This document shows, one piece after another, positions 34,215 to 43,458 of a stretch of DNA of 64,000 bases. Every line of letters starts with the position of its first letter. Positions within the stretch are counted from its first letter, which is position 1. Position numbers and translations under genes: made by a program. The notes beneath the pieces are model-generated. The model saw nothing but the letters and a program-made list of their open reading frames with translations, made no database searches and was not told the DNA's origin. The stretch spans positions 62,001 through 126,000 of the forward strand of contig CAVOGG010000003.1 in NCBI GenBank assembly GCA_963695175.1, written 5' to 3'. The DNA is from Fodinibacter sp963695175 (GTDB lineage Bacteria; Actinomycetota; Actinomycetes; Actinomycetales; Dermatophilaceae).

Positions 34215-35873
34215 GTGTCGACCCAGGCAGCGCCGTCCCGGGCGGCGGCCGACCACCCCCGGCGGCGACGCCGGGTCGACCCCCGACTGGCGCCCGTGCT
34301 CGGGGCAGCGATCTCGGCGTTGGTGGCCACCTGGGTCGTCCTGTCCGGGGTCCGGGGCTCTGGCCACCGGCTGGTGCGCGACTTCGTCGCCGTGCCCACC
34401 CCGGCAGCACCGGAGTCGCTGCTCCCGAGCACCGCATCGTCGCTGCGGGCGTGGCCGCTCGACGGGCTGACCTGGGCCGCGTCGTTCGTGATCCCGACCG
34501 CGGCGCAGCAGGTCGTCCTCCTCGCCTCGTGCCTGCTCCTCGCCGGGCTGGGCACCGGGCTGGTCGTCCGTCGGGCCGGCACCGCGGCGGCGGTTGCAGC
34601 GACCTGGGTGGCGATCTGGAACCCCTACGTCGCCGAACGGCTGCTCCTCGGGCAGGTGCCGACGCTGCTCGGGTACGCCAGCCTCCCGTGGATCGTGGTC
34701 GTCGGCCGGTCCCGGTTGTCGAGCGGGCGACGGCTCGCCCTGCTGTTCCTGGTCGCGGCTCCGGCGGCCGTCACCCCGTGGGGCGGCGTGCTGGCCCTCG
34801 TGGCCGCCGTGCTCGTGGAGCTGTCCCGTGCCGACCGCACCCCGCGCCGGGTGCTGCTCGTCGCCGGCGTGGGTGTGCTGTGGTGCAGCCCGTGGCTGGT
34901 GCCGGCCCTGCTGGCCGGTGGGGTGGCGGCCGACCCCGACGGCCCGGCGGCCTTCGCACTCGCCGACGACTCGGGGCTCGGCGCGTGGGTCTCCGCCCTG
35001 ATGGGTGGAGGGGTCTGGGCCACCGGGGCCCAGCCGCTCTCGCGCACCGACCCCGTCGCCATCGCCTCGTCGCTGGCCCTGGTCGCGCTGGCCCTCGGTG
35101 GGGTGGCGGTGCTGATGACCCGATCCGCGCCCGGGGCGGTGAGGTCCCGGCGGGGGGCTCGGGCCCTCGTCACCGCCGCGCTTGCGTGCCTCGCCCTGCT
35201 CGGCCCGGCGACACTGGCCTGGTGGGCGTCGGGGCCGGGGCTGGAGGTCCTGGTGACGCTGCAGCGAGTTCCCGGCGTGGCCCTCGCGCGGGACCAGCAC
35301 CGGATGCTGGCCCCTGCGGTGCTCACTCTGGCGGTGCTCGTCGGCCTCGCCGTCGGCTGGCTCGCCCGGCACGGGGGCGCGGCGGCATCGGCTCTGGCCT
35401 GCGTGCTCGTCGTCGCGCTCGCCGTGGCCTCGGTGCCCGACCTCGTCCGCTCCGTGCACACGGCATACCGCCCCGTGGCGTACCCGCAGGAGTGGGATGC
35501 CGTGATCGACGCCGTGAGCACGGACGCGTCGCCGACGGTGCTCTCGCTCCCGTGGCAGCCCCTGCGGCGGCCGGCCTGGGCGGGGGACCCCGCGTTCCTC
35601 GACCCGCTGCCCCGGGCCGTGCCCGGCACGACGCTGGTCAGCACCGCGCTGTCGGTCGAACGAGGCGGCACGGTGGTCGTCGTCGACGACACCCCGGTCG
35701 ACGAGGTGTGGGCCACGGGGGAGGTGTCGGCCGACAGCCTCCGCCGGCACCACGTGACCCACGTCGTCGAGTGGCTCGGGACGCCCGGCGCGCTCGCGAG
35801 CAGCCACGAGGGCTGGCGGTTGGTCCACTCGGGCGCCGACTTCCGGGTGTGGGACGTCACACCGGACGGGTGA
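34215..35873 (+). CDS. Large membrane protein of the envelope glycan cluster
   Basis: A 552-residue protein with a basic N-terminal tail, about eleven hydrophobic helices (residues about 30-415) and a C-terminal soluble part (about 420-552) probably outside the cell. W-N-P-Y-V-A-E-R-L-L-L-G-Q in the third loop and R-D-Q-H-R-M-L near 360 resemble GT-C-like membrane glycosyltransferases, without a clear catalytic Asp motif. It may match mycobacterial Rv0226c by position (from memory). The function is not established. Confidence 0.7.
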   Translation: MSTQAAPSRAAADHPRRRRRVDPRLAPVLGAAISALVATWVVLSGVRGSGHRLVRDFVAVPTPAAPESLLPSTASSLRAWPLDGLTWAASFVIPTAAQQVVLLASCLLLAGLGTGLVVRRAGTAAAVAATWVAIWNPYVAERLLLGQVPTLLGYASLPWIVVVGRSRLSSGRRLALLFLVAAPAAVTPWGGVLALVAAVLVELSRADRTPRRVLLVAGVGVLWCSPWLVPALLAGGVAADPDGPAAFALADDSGLGAWVSALMGGGVWATGAQPLSRTDPVAIASSLALVALALGGVAVLMTRSAPGAVRSRRGARALVTAALACLALLGPATLAWWASGPGLEVLVTLQRVPGVALARDQHRMLAPAVLTLAVLVGLAVGWLARHGGAAASALACVLVVALAVASVPDLVRSVHTAYRPVAYPQEWDAVIDAVSTDASPTVLSLPWQPLRRPAWAGDPAFLDPLPRAVPGTTLVSTALSVERGGTVVVVDDTPVDEVWATGEVSADSLRRHHVTHVVEWLGTPGALASSHEGWRLVHSGADFRVWDVTPDG

Positions 35874-35910
35874 CCACCGCGGCCTCCCGTCGCTGCGCTC
35901 CCGGACAGGC

Positions 35911-35941
35911 TAGGATGCGTCGAACTGCCCAGTAGGAGAGG
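35911..35941 (+). promoter_or_regulatory. Promoter and ribosome site of the small DUF2613-like gene
   Basis: TAGGAT (35911-35916) is a -10 box. AGGAGAGG (35934-35941) is the best Shine-Dalgarno in the window, 12 bases before ATG 35954. Confidence 0.5.
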
Positions 35942-35953
35942 TCCTCGACGTTC

Positions 35954-36154
35954 ATGACTGCGACAAGCAACGCCGGCAGCGCCCGCCGCACCGGACTCAT
36001 CCTTCTCGTGGTGAGCCTGTTCGCCGGTCTCGGCATGGCCTTCGCGGCCGCCGCCACCATCGTGGCGAGCAACGGTCCCAAGGACTCGGTCGCCGTCGTC
36101 GAGGGCGAGCAGGTCGTCCTGTCGCCGGACCAGCTCCTCAACTACGGCGGCTGA
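35954..36154 (+). CDS. Small membrane protein, DUF2613-like
   Basis: A 66-residue protein with one N-terminal hydrophobic helix (about residues 14-38: LILLVVSLFAGLGMAFAAAA) and a short exported tail ending L-L-N-Y-G-G. Size and neighbourhood fit DUF2613, a small secreted or anchored protein beside aftD in mycobacteria (Rv0236A from memory). A structural role with the AftD-like enzyme is possible. Its last 17 bases overlap the 3' end of the converging glycosyltransferase gene. Confidence 0.65.
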   Translation: MTATSNAGSARRTGLILLVVSLFAGLGMAFAAAATIVASNGPKDSVAVVEGEQVVLSPDQLLNYGG

Positions 36155-37322
36155 CCACCCACGACCGCCGCCTGCGGTCATCTGCCGGCACGACGGCATC
36201 CGTGCCCGACTCCAGCGGCAGGCCTGCCGCGCGGTCGGCGAGCAGCGACTCCCAGGCCTCGATGGTCCGGGACCAGGTGAACGCCTGTGAGTGCTCCACG
36301 GCGGCGCGGCCGAGCGACTCCCGGGCCGGCGCGTCGGTGAGCAGCCGGTCGACGGCCGAGGTCATCTCGTCAAGGTCGCTGACCAGGATGCCGGTGTGGC
36401 CGTGCACGATCGACTCGGAGAGACCACCCGCCCCCTCGTAGGCCACGGTCGGGGTCCCGTGCGAGGCCGCCTCGACGACGCAGAGCCCCCATCCCTCCTT
36501 GATGCTGGGGGCCAGGGCGACCCAGGCCGAGGCCAGCTCCGCGTGCTTGGTGGTCTCGTCGACGTGGCCCATGAGGTCGACCCGGTCGGTCACTCCGAGC
36601 GCTATGGCCGCGTCGCGCACGCGGTCGCTCCACCAGCCGTCGCCCACGACCCGCAGTCGTAGCGTCGGGTGCCGCTCAGCGAGTCGGGAGACCACCTCGA
36701 GTGCGTGCTCGATCCGCTTGTGGGGCACGACCCGCCCGAGCACGACGACCCGCGGTTCGGGGTGCCGCGGCACGAGTGTGGACAGTGGTGGCTCGGTGCC
36801 GTTGTGGATGATGGAGATGGCGGCAGGGGCCACCCCGAGCCCCGCCAGCTCGTCGCGGGTGCGCTCGGAGACCGCGACGTACTGCTGCCCACGGAACGCC
36901 CGCGGAGCGACCCGGGACTCCAGGAACCACCCGACCCGCGCGCTCACCGCGCCGAAGACGATCGGCCACTGCTCCCGGTGCACGTGGTGCACCAGCACGA
37001 CGACGGGGGTGCGGGTCACCCGGCCGGCCCAGAAGGGGACGCCGTTCTGGGTGTCGACGACCACGTCGAACCGGCCCTCGGCCCGCTCCAGCGAGGTCAG
37101 GCGCCGCAGGGATGCCGTGTACACGCCCTTGCGACCGCCTTGCCGCAGCACGCGGACGCCCTCGCGGACCTCCTCGGCGGGAGCGTCGCCGTGGGCCGCG
37201 CACAGCAGCGTGACGTCGTGACCGGCCCTCGCGAGACCCTCACAGACGGTCTCGGCATACTTCTCGGCGCCGCCGCCTTCGGGATGTGTAGAGTCTCGCC
37301 AGTTCAAGAAGGCAATGCGCAC
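36138..37322 (-). CDS. GT4-family glycosyltransferase
   Basis: A 394-residue cytosolic or membrane-associated GT-B enzyme. The N-terminus R-I-A-F-L-N-W-R-D-S-T-H-P-E-G-G-G-A-E binds the acceptor side. The C-terminal nucleotide-sugar domain has VVVLGRVVPHKRIEHAL (about 192-208), R-V-V-G-D-G-W-W and the E-x7-E motif SIKEGWGLCVVEAASHGTP (about 273-291). The donor sugar is unknown. It probably adds a sugar to a lipid-linked surface glycan. It is similar in place to mycobacterial Rv0225. GTG 37322 has AAGGAAAG upstream and is 30 bases from the divergent methyltransferase. Confidence 0.85.
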   Translation of the reverse strand: MRIAFLNWRDSTHPEGGGAEKYAETVCEGLARAGHDVTLLCAAHGDAPAEEVREGVRVLRQGGRKGVYTASLRRLTSLERAEGRFDVVVDTQNGVPFWAGRVTRTPVVVLVHHVHREQWPIVFGAVSARVGWFLESRVAPRAFRGQQYVAVSERTRDELAGLGVAPAAISIIHNGTEPPLSTLVPRHPEPRVVVLGRVVPHKRIEHALEVVSRLAERHPTLRLRVVGDGWWSDRVRDAAIALGVTDRVDLMGHVDETTKHAELASAWVALAPSIKEGWGLCVVEAASHGTPTVAYEGAGGLSESIVHGHTGILVSDLDEMTSAVDRLLTDAPARESLGRAAVEHSQAFTWSRTIEAWESLLADRAAGLPLESGTDAVVPADDRRRRSWVVSRRS

Positions 37323-37352
37323 GTGTGCTCTTTCCTTAACGACCGGAGACGG

Positions 37353-38120
37353 ATGTTACCCCAGGACCTCGCCCGTGACCGGGCGGTCGTGGATCGCCCG
37401 TCACTGCGTCGCTCGGTCGACCTGTTCCGTGCCTTTCGGGTCGAGCAAACCGACCCCGACCGGTTCTACGGCGCGCTCGCGTCCGACTCGATCTCCCAGC
37501 TGCGCCGGTGGTCGGCACTGGACGGAGCGACCGTCCTGGACATCGGAGGCGGCCCCGGGTACTTCGCCGACGCGTTCGCCCGAGCGGGGGCCCGGTACGC
37601 GGGTCTGGAGCCGGACGCGGGCGAGCTGAACGCCCGCGGGGGCGTCACGGGCAACATGGTCCGTGGTTCCGGGCTCGAGCTCCCGGTCGCGGACCGGTGC
37701 GTCGACCTCGCCTTCTCGAGCAACGTCCTCGAGCACGTCCCGGACCCCCGGCGGATGGCCGAGGAGATGCTGCGGGTCACCCGCCCGGGCGGCGTCGTCT
37801 TCCTGTCCTGGACCCCGTGGCTGTCACCGTGGGGAGGGCACGAGACCTCGCCCTGGCACTACCTCGGTGGTCACCGCGCGGCCGACCGCTACGCGAGGCA
37901 GCACGGCCACCGGCCCAAGAACGACGTCGGCCGGTCGCTGTTCAAGTGCCCCGTCGGGCCGATGGTCCGGTGGGCGCACGACGTGGAACGGGCCGGGCGG
38001 GCCGAGGTGCTCGACGTCGTCGCCCGCTACCACCCGTGGTGGGCGCAGTGGGTCATGCGCGTTCCCGGCCTGCGCGAGGTCGTGAGCTGGAACGCCGTCA
38101 TCGTCCTGCGCGCCGAGTGA
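37353..38120 (+). CDS. SAM-dependent methyltransferase of the glycan cluster
   Basis: A 255-residue class I methyltransferase. The SAM-binding loop VLDIGGGPGYFADAFARAGA lies at about residues 60-79, followed by the acidic L-E-P-D-A at strand 2, D-L-A-F-S-S-N-V-L-E-H-V-P-D-P (about 112-126) and L-R-V-T-R-P-G-G-V-V-F. A C-terminal R-V-P-G-L-R-E-V stretch is typical of the group beside GT4 genes (Rv0224c-like by position). A sugar or lipid acceptor is likely. ATG 37353 has GGAGACGG before it. The next gene probably starts inside its stop. Confidence 0.85.
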   Translation: MLPQDLARDRAVVDRPSLRRSVDLFRAFRVEQTDPDRFYGALASDSISQLRRWSALDGATVLDIGGGPGYFADAFARAGARYAGLEPDAGELNARGGVTGNMVRGSGLELPVADRCVDLAFSSNVLEHVPDPRRMAEEMLRVTRPGGVVFLSWTPWLSPWGGHETSPWHYLGGHRAADRYARQHGHRPKNDVGRSLFKCPVGPMVRWAHDVERAGRAEVLDVVARYHPWWAQWVMRVPGLREVVSWNAVIVLRAE

Positions 38121-41100
38121 GCTCGCCCACTCGACGTCGACCGAAAGGCCCGGCCGCTGGGCTCGAGCGCGGAGCCGAAGCGGGGGCCGCTGCCCGGCGG
38201 CCGGTCTCCACGGTCGGGCCCGCGGAGGACGGCCGTGCTCTGGCGCCTGCGCCTCGTGGCCGGGGTCGTCCTGCTGGCGGCGTTGCCTTCCGGCAGGCCG
38301 GCGGGGTGGTCGTGCCGGACACCAAGCTCGACCTGACGTGGGACCCCGGCGGTTTCCTGAGGCGGGCCCTGCCACCTGTGGGACCCCCTGGTGCGCTCGG
38401 GCCAGCTGCAGAACCAGGCGTACGGGTACCTGTTCCCGGTGGGGCCCTTTCACCTGGCGCTGGGTTCGGCAGGTGTGCCCGAATGGGTGGTCCAACGGCT
38501 GTGGTGGACCACGGTCCTCGCGTCGGGTTCCTCGGCGTGTGGCGGCTGTCGGGTGCCCTGGGATTGGGGGCCCCGTGGGCGCGCTACGTCGCTGCGCTGT
38601 TCTATGCCCTCGGCCCTCGCTTCCTGTCAGAGGTGGCGGTGACGTCCGTCGAGGTCTGGCCGATGGCTGTCGCGCCCTGGGTGCTGCTGCCCCTGGTACT
38701 GCCCGGCAAACGGACGTGGCGTTGGCGGATCTTCTGGTCCGCACTGGCCTTCGCGGCGACTGGTGGCGTGAACGCCGTCGCCTCGGGGTCGCCCTGGTGC
38801 TTCCGACCGTGTGGTTCGTCACCCGAACCCCTGCCAAGTTGGCTGCCATCCGGTTTGCCACTTGGCTCGCGGCGGTGGTCGCGGTCGCACTGTGGTGGCT
38901 CGTCCCGCTCGTCCTGCTCGGTCGCTACAGTCCTCCGTTCCTTGACTGGATCGAGGACGCACCTGTCACGACCGCCTTCGCGAGTCCGTTCGAGGCGATG
39001 CGCGGCACGACTCCGTGGCTGAACTACCTCAGCGGCCCGGCCGGGCCGGCCTGGCCCGCAGGCTGGCAGTTCGTGACGTTGCCGCCACTCGTCGTCGCCA
39101 CCACGATGCTGGCGGCGCTCGGACTGGCAGGGCTGCGCTTGGCACCCCAGCGACACCGTGCTTTCCTCGGGCTGTCGGTACTGGTCGGTCTCGCCCTCGT
39201 GACGTTGGGTCACACCGGGTGGCGGCCTCGCCGACGGCGGACTCGGTGCAGCAGCTGCTCGACGGTGCGTTGGCGCCGCTGCGCAACACCCACAAGTTCG
39301 AGCTGGTCGTGCGTCTCCCGCTGACCCTGGGTCTGGCAGTGTCGTTGACCCGGGTGACCCGCTGGATGCGCCGACTCGGGCTGGCGACCTGGCTCATCCC
39401 CGTTGCAGCCGTGTCCGCTGTCGGGCTCCTCGCTGCGCCCGCGATCAACGCGGGGTTACCCCGTCCGGACGGCTACTCGGCCATTCCGGGCTACTGGCGC
39501 GACGCCGCCTCGTGGCTGGACGGTCGGGCCGAGCCGGGCACCGTGCTCGTGGTCCCCGCTGCCGGGTTCGCCGACTTCATCTGGGGTTCGACCAAGGACG
39601 ACCCCCTCCAGGCGCTCTCGACCAGGGCGTTCGCCGTCCGAGATGCCGTGCCACTCGGGTCCGCGGGCTCCACCAGGTGGTTGGACGCAGTGGAACGCAG
39701 CCTCCAGTCCGGGACTGGAGGTGCCCGGCTGGAGGGAGCGTTGGAGAGCGCCGGCATCCGACACCTCGTCGTACGCAACGACCTGCGTGCCGACGCGGTG
39801 GACTCGGGAGGTGGGCAGGGTCTGCGAGTGCACGAGGCCATCGCCAATGCCGGTTTCGCCAGGGTCGCGACGTTCGGTCCGCCCGTCGGGTCTCCCCCGG
39901 GAATGCCGCAGGAGTCGGCGACGGAGACAGTCGACCGGCGCACCCGTCTTCCGTACCCCTCCATAGAGGTCTTTGCGGTTGCGGGCTCTCACGACGCCGT
40001 CGTGGTGGACGCGGCCGGGCTCGCCCTGGTCGACGGTGGCGCCGAGGACGTCCCCGATGCCCTTCGGGCCGTCCCGGGTGTCGGGGCGGCCATCGTCGGC
40101 TCGGACGTGCGGGAGCTGCCGGACGAGCTCACCGAGGTGCGATCCGGGTGGCCACCGACGGCAACCAGGACCGGGAGGTCTTCTTCGGGCGCGCCAGCAA
40201 CAACACGTCGTCCGTTCTGTCGTCCGACTCGGACCGACGCACCGGGCGGAGCACAGATGACTATGTGGCCGATCCCGAGGCACTGGAGACGGTCCGACGG
40301 GGGCGCGGGGACCTCGTGCACGCGTCCGCATCGTCGTCGGCGTCGGACGCGAATGCCTCCCTGCGGCTCGGGCCGGGATACGGGCCACAGGCCGCGGTGG
40401 ATGGCGACCCGGGCACCGCGTGGGTGTCGGGCACCTTCGGCTCGTCGCTGGGCGAGTGGCTGAACCTGGACCTGGCTCGCCCGATGGACGTCACGGGCCT
40501 CACCGTCACCTTGGAGGAACGGCCGCGGCGCGTTGGGTCACCGAGCGAGGTGCGGGTCGACACCGACAGCGGCACGGCCACTTCACGACTTCTTCCGGGG
40601 GCCGGGCCACAGCGAGTCGCGGTGCCCGCGGGATCCACTGCAGCCGTGCGAGTGACCGTGACCGGGGTGGTCGAGGGCCGGTCGGCAAACGGTGTCGGTA
40701 TCGCCGAGATCGGCATACCCGGGGCAGAGCTCGGAACGCGACTGGTCGTCCCGACATCCTCCGCCACGCCCACGGACGTCCTGGTCATCCGTCGCGCAGA
40801 GGACGGACGGCGCCAGTGCGCCTGGGTGGTCGACAGGCCCTTGTGCACGAGCCAGAGCGCCCGTCAGCCGGAGTCGGAGGGCGGTCTGCGCAGGTCGGTC
40901 ACACTCTCGAGTGAGCTGACCGGACCGATGAGCGGCGAGGTCGTGGCACGGGCGGGCGATGGTGTGGAGCGACTCCTTGCCGGGCTCACGTCCGTGGAGG
41001 TCACCGCGAGCAGTCGCTCGATCCGGGAGCCGGCGGGCCGTCCTGCCGCGGCCATGGACGGGGAGCTGGGTACCGGGTGGGTGGCCGCACGGGACGACGA

Positions 41101-42358
41101 ATCGCCGACGCTCACGATCTCGCTACCGCATGCCGTGAGCACCGACCGGCTCCAGCTGCAGCGCGACGCGTATCTTGCGGCCTCGGCACCGTCCGAGGTG
41201 CAGGTTTCGCTCGACGGAGGACGCCCGCTGGACCTGACGGTGGATCACGAGGGCTTCCTGCGTTGGCCGAAACAGACCGTGAGCCGGGTGAGTCTGCGTT
41301 TCGGGCAGACTCAGCCCCTGCACTCCACCGACTCCACGAGTGGGTTCATCGAGGAGCTGCCGGTCGGGGTGTCGGAGGTTCTCGTTCCCGGCGTCGACCC
41401 GCGTGGCCCGCTCCGGCTCACGTCACCCACTGGGGCGGCGTGCGGGTTCGGCCCGGAGCTGCGAGTGGGGGACCGCGAGTACTCGACGTCCGTGAGCGGG
41501 ACCCTCGGAGACCTGGTTCGGGGCTTGCCGTTGGACTGGAGGGTGTGCGCCGACGACGACGTGAGGTTGGGGGCGGGGGAGATCTCGCTGGACGCGGAGC
41601 AGAGTGCAGAGTTCGAGCCGACTGCCCTGACCGTCGCTCGTTCCGGTGTCCCCGGCGCGCCGGCCTCGACCCCCGTTCACCTCAGCCGGAAGGATGGGGC
41701 GCAGCTGGCCGCAGATGTGCCTGCGTCGAGCGCGCCGGCGTTGCTGGTCGTCCCGCAGAACTACAACCTCGGCTGGGTCGCGCGGGACACCGACGGGTCG
41801 GTGATGACGGCGGTTCGGGTCAACGGTTGGCAGCAGGGCTGGGTGGTGCCGGCAGGGGCCGCGCGCACGGTGGGGGCTGCATTTGGTCCTGACGACTCGT
41901 ACCGCGCGGGCCTGGCCGGCGGAGCGATGTTGCTGCTGGCCTGCACTGCGGTCGCGCTGTGGCCCTCGCGTCGGGAGGGCGATGGCGTACTTCCTGCACG
42001 GAGGGCACACGGGTGGACGTGGAATGCGCTGGCGGTAGCCCTTCTCACCTGGCTGTCCGGGCCGCTGGGCGCCCTGGCATGTGGGACCGCGCTCGTGGTG
42101 GCGTACGTCCTGCGCTCCCCTCGCGCGGAGGCAGCCGCGGCCGTCGTGGTGATGGTGGTGGCCGGAGTGCTGGTGGCTGCGGCGCCGCCCTGGCCGGCAG
42201 GGCGGGCTGCGGTGGACGACTCACTCGTTCAGTGGCTCGTCCTGGTGGCCGTGGCGGTGTGCGTCCTCGCCCCGGTCGGGACGAGCGGGGCGGCCGAGCT
42301 GTGGTCGCGCGTCTCGCCGCGCCGTCCCCACCGCATGACAGGACGCTCCACGCCGTAG
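38117..42358 (+). pseudogene. AftD-like arabinofuranosyltransferase, broken by at least six single-base shifts
   Basis: Joined frames give about 1400 residues, the usual AftD length. The N-terminal GT-C membrane part has the family run D-T-K-L-D-L-T-W-D-P-G-G-F-L, Q-N-Q-A-Y-G-Y-L-F-P-V-G-P-F, R-L-W-W. A periplasmic region follows with two discoidin/carbohydrate-module-like segments (around 40320-40520 and 41000-41160: DGDPGTAW, DGELGTGW), then C-terminal helices. Breaks lie near 38285, 38371, 38526, 38788, 39219 and 40143, five of them gains or losses in G/C runs or pairs. No internal stops occur. The start is uncertain (GTG 38117 or 38235). The family adds arabinofuranose to cell-wall arabinan. 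Confidence 0.75.
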
Positions 42359-43458
42359 TAGCTGAGGGACGCGACGGCCACGGATCCGAGGATCGTCGGG
42401 ACGAGCAGACGCAGGAAACCGCCGGTGAAGATCGTGTACCCGAGGAACTGCTCGATGACGCCGAGGACGATCAGGTGGTAGCAGAACACGCCGTACGAGA
42501 TATTGCCCAGGAACGTGCCCGTGCGCCCCGCGAGGCGGTGTACAGCAGGAGGGTCCTCTGACGCCGTCGCGGCGGCGACGGTGGGCAGGATCACGAGAGC
42601 CGCGACGAGCGCGTAGAGCAGGCTCTTGACGGCCGCTTGGCCTGCGGTGGCCTGCACGAGCGAGTACGGGCCGGCCACAGGCGAGATCAGAACCAGGTAC
42701 AAGGCCAGCGCAAGACCCCACACCGTTCCCGGATGGTGGGCTGCTGAGTCGACCCACGTCCGCGAGAAGGTGCCGTGGGCCCGGGCCACCTGCCACACGG
42801 CGAGGGCCATCCCCACGCCGAACCAGCCGATGTAACCAGGTAGCCACAGGGCCTTCTGGCCCCCGGCGTGGGTAGCCGTGGCCGCCATCCAGATGGCCCC
42901 CACCGCGCAGCCGCCGATCAGGACGGACACTCGCGCCCGTGCTGCCGCTCGAGTCGGCCGACCCCGCGTCAGGACCCAGGCGAGCGCGGGGAGGGTGAGG
43001 TAGAAGGCCATCTCCGTGGCCAGACTCCACATCTGTGTCAGACCCTGTGCCGCGTTGCCGGCCGTGTAGATCTGGGTCAGTGAAGCGTGTCTCGCGTAGA
43101 CCCACCACGACTGGTCCGGCCTCTCGAGCAGGAGTGCCGCGGCCATGATGGCCAGCCAGAGCGCTGGGAAGATCCGTAGGACCCGGTGCCACAGGTAGCG
43201 CGGCGTGGCGGGTCTCGCCGTTCCCCAGAACCACGCCTCGGCGTGGGGGCGAAAGAGCAGGAACCCGGAGATGACGTAGAAGATCGCGACGCCGACGTCG
43301 AGCCGGGAGAGGAGACCGTTGAAGGTGGAGTTGAGCGCCGCTCCGCTGTGGAAACCCACGTGGGTCGTCAGCACGAAGAGTGCGCCCAGTGCCCGGACAC
43401 CGTTCAGCCCGCCGAATGATCGACGAGGTGCGCCTGCTGGTGTCTGGTGGGCGCTCAC
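42229..43458 (-). CDS. Acyltransferase-3 family membrane protein
   Basis: A 409-residue integral membrane protein with about ten helices and the acyltransferase-3 (PF01757) opening G-L-N-G-V-R-A-L-G-A-L-F-V-L-T-T-H with its conserved catalytic-type His, then D-V-G-V-A-I-F-Y-V-I-S-G-F-L-L-F-R-P and W-H-R-V-L-R-I-F-P-A-L-W. Such enzymes put acetyl or other acyl groups on surface sugars (Rv0228-like by context). GTG 43458 overlaps the stop of the upstream GT-C gene. The last 130 bases run antisense to the end of the aftD-like frame. Confidence 0.87.
   Translation of the reverse strand: MSAHQTPAGAPRRSFGGLNGVRALGALFVLTTHVGFHSGAALNSTFNGLLSRLDVGVAIFYVISGFLLFRPHAEAWFWGTARPATPRYLWHRVLRIFPALWLAIMAAALLLERPDQSWWVYARHASLTQIYTAGNAAQGLTQMWSLATEMAFYLTLPALAWVLTRGRPTRAAARARVSVLIGGCAVGAIWMAATATHAGGQKALWLPGYIGWFGVGMALAVWQVARAHGTFSRTWVDSAAHHPGTVWGLALALYLVLISPVAGPYSLVQATAGQAAVKSLLYALVAALVILPTVAAATASEDPPAVHRLAGRTGTFLGNISYGVFCYHLIVLGVIEQFLGYTIFTGGFLRLLVPTILGSVAVASLSYYGVERPVMRWGRRGETRDHSSAAPLVPTGARTHTATATRTSH

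Noticed and set aside
36138..36154. Overlap of the small DUF2613-like gene with the glycosyltransferase as evidence that the small gene is false
   Set aside because: It has its own -10 and a good Shine-Dalgarno, and a small protein beside aftD is expected from mycobacteria.
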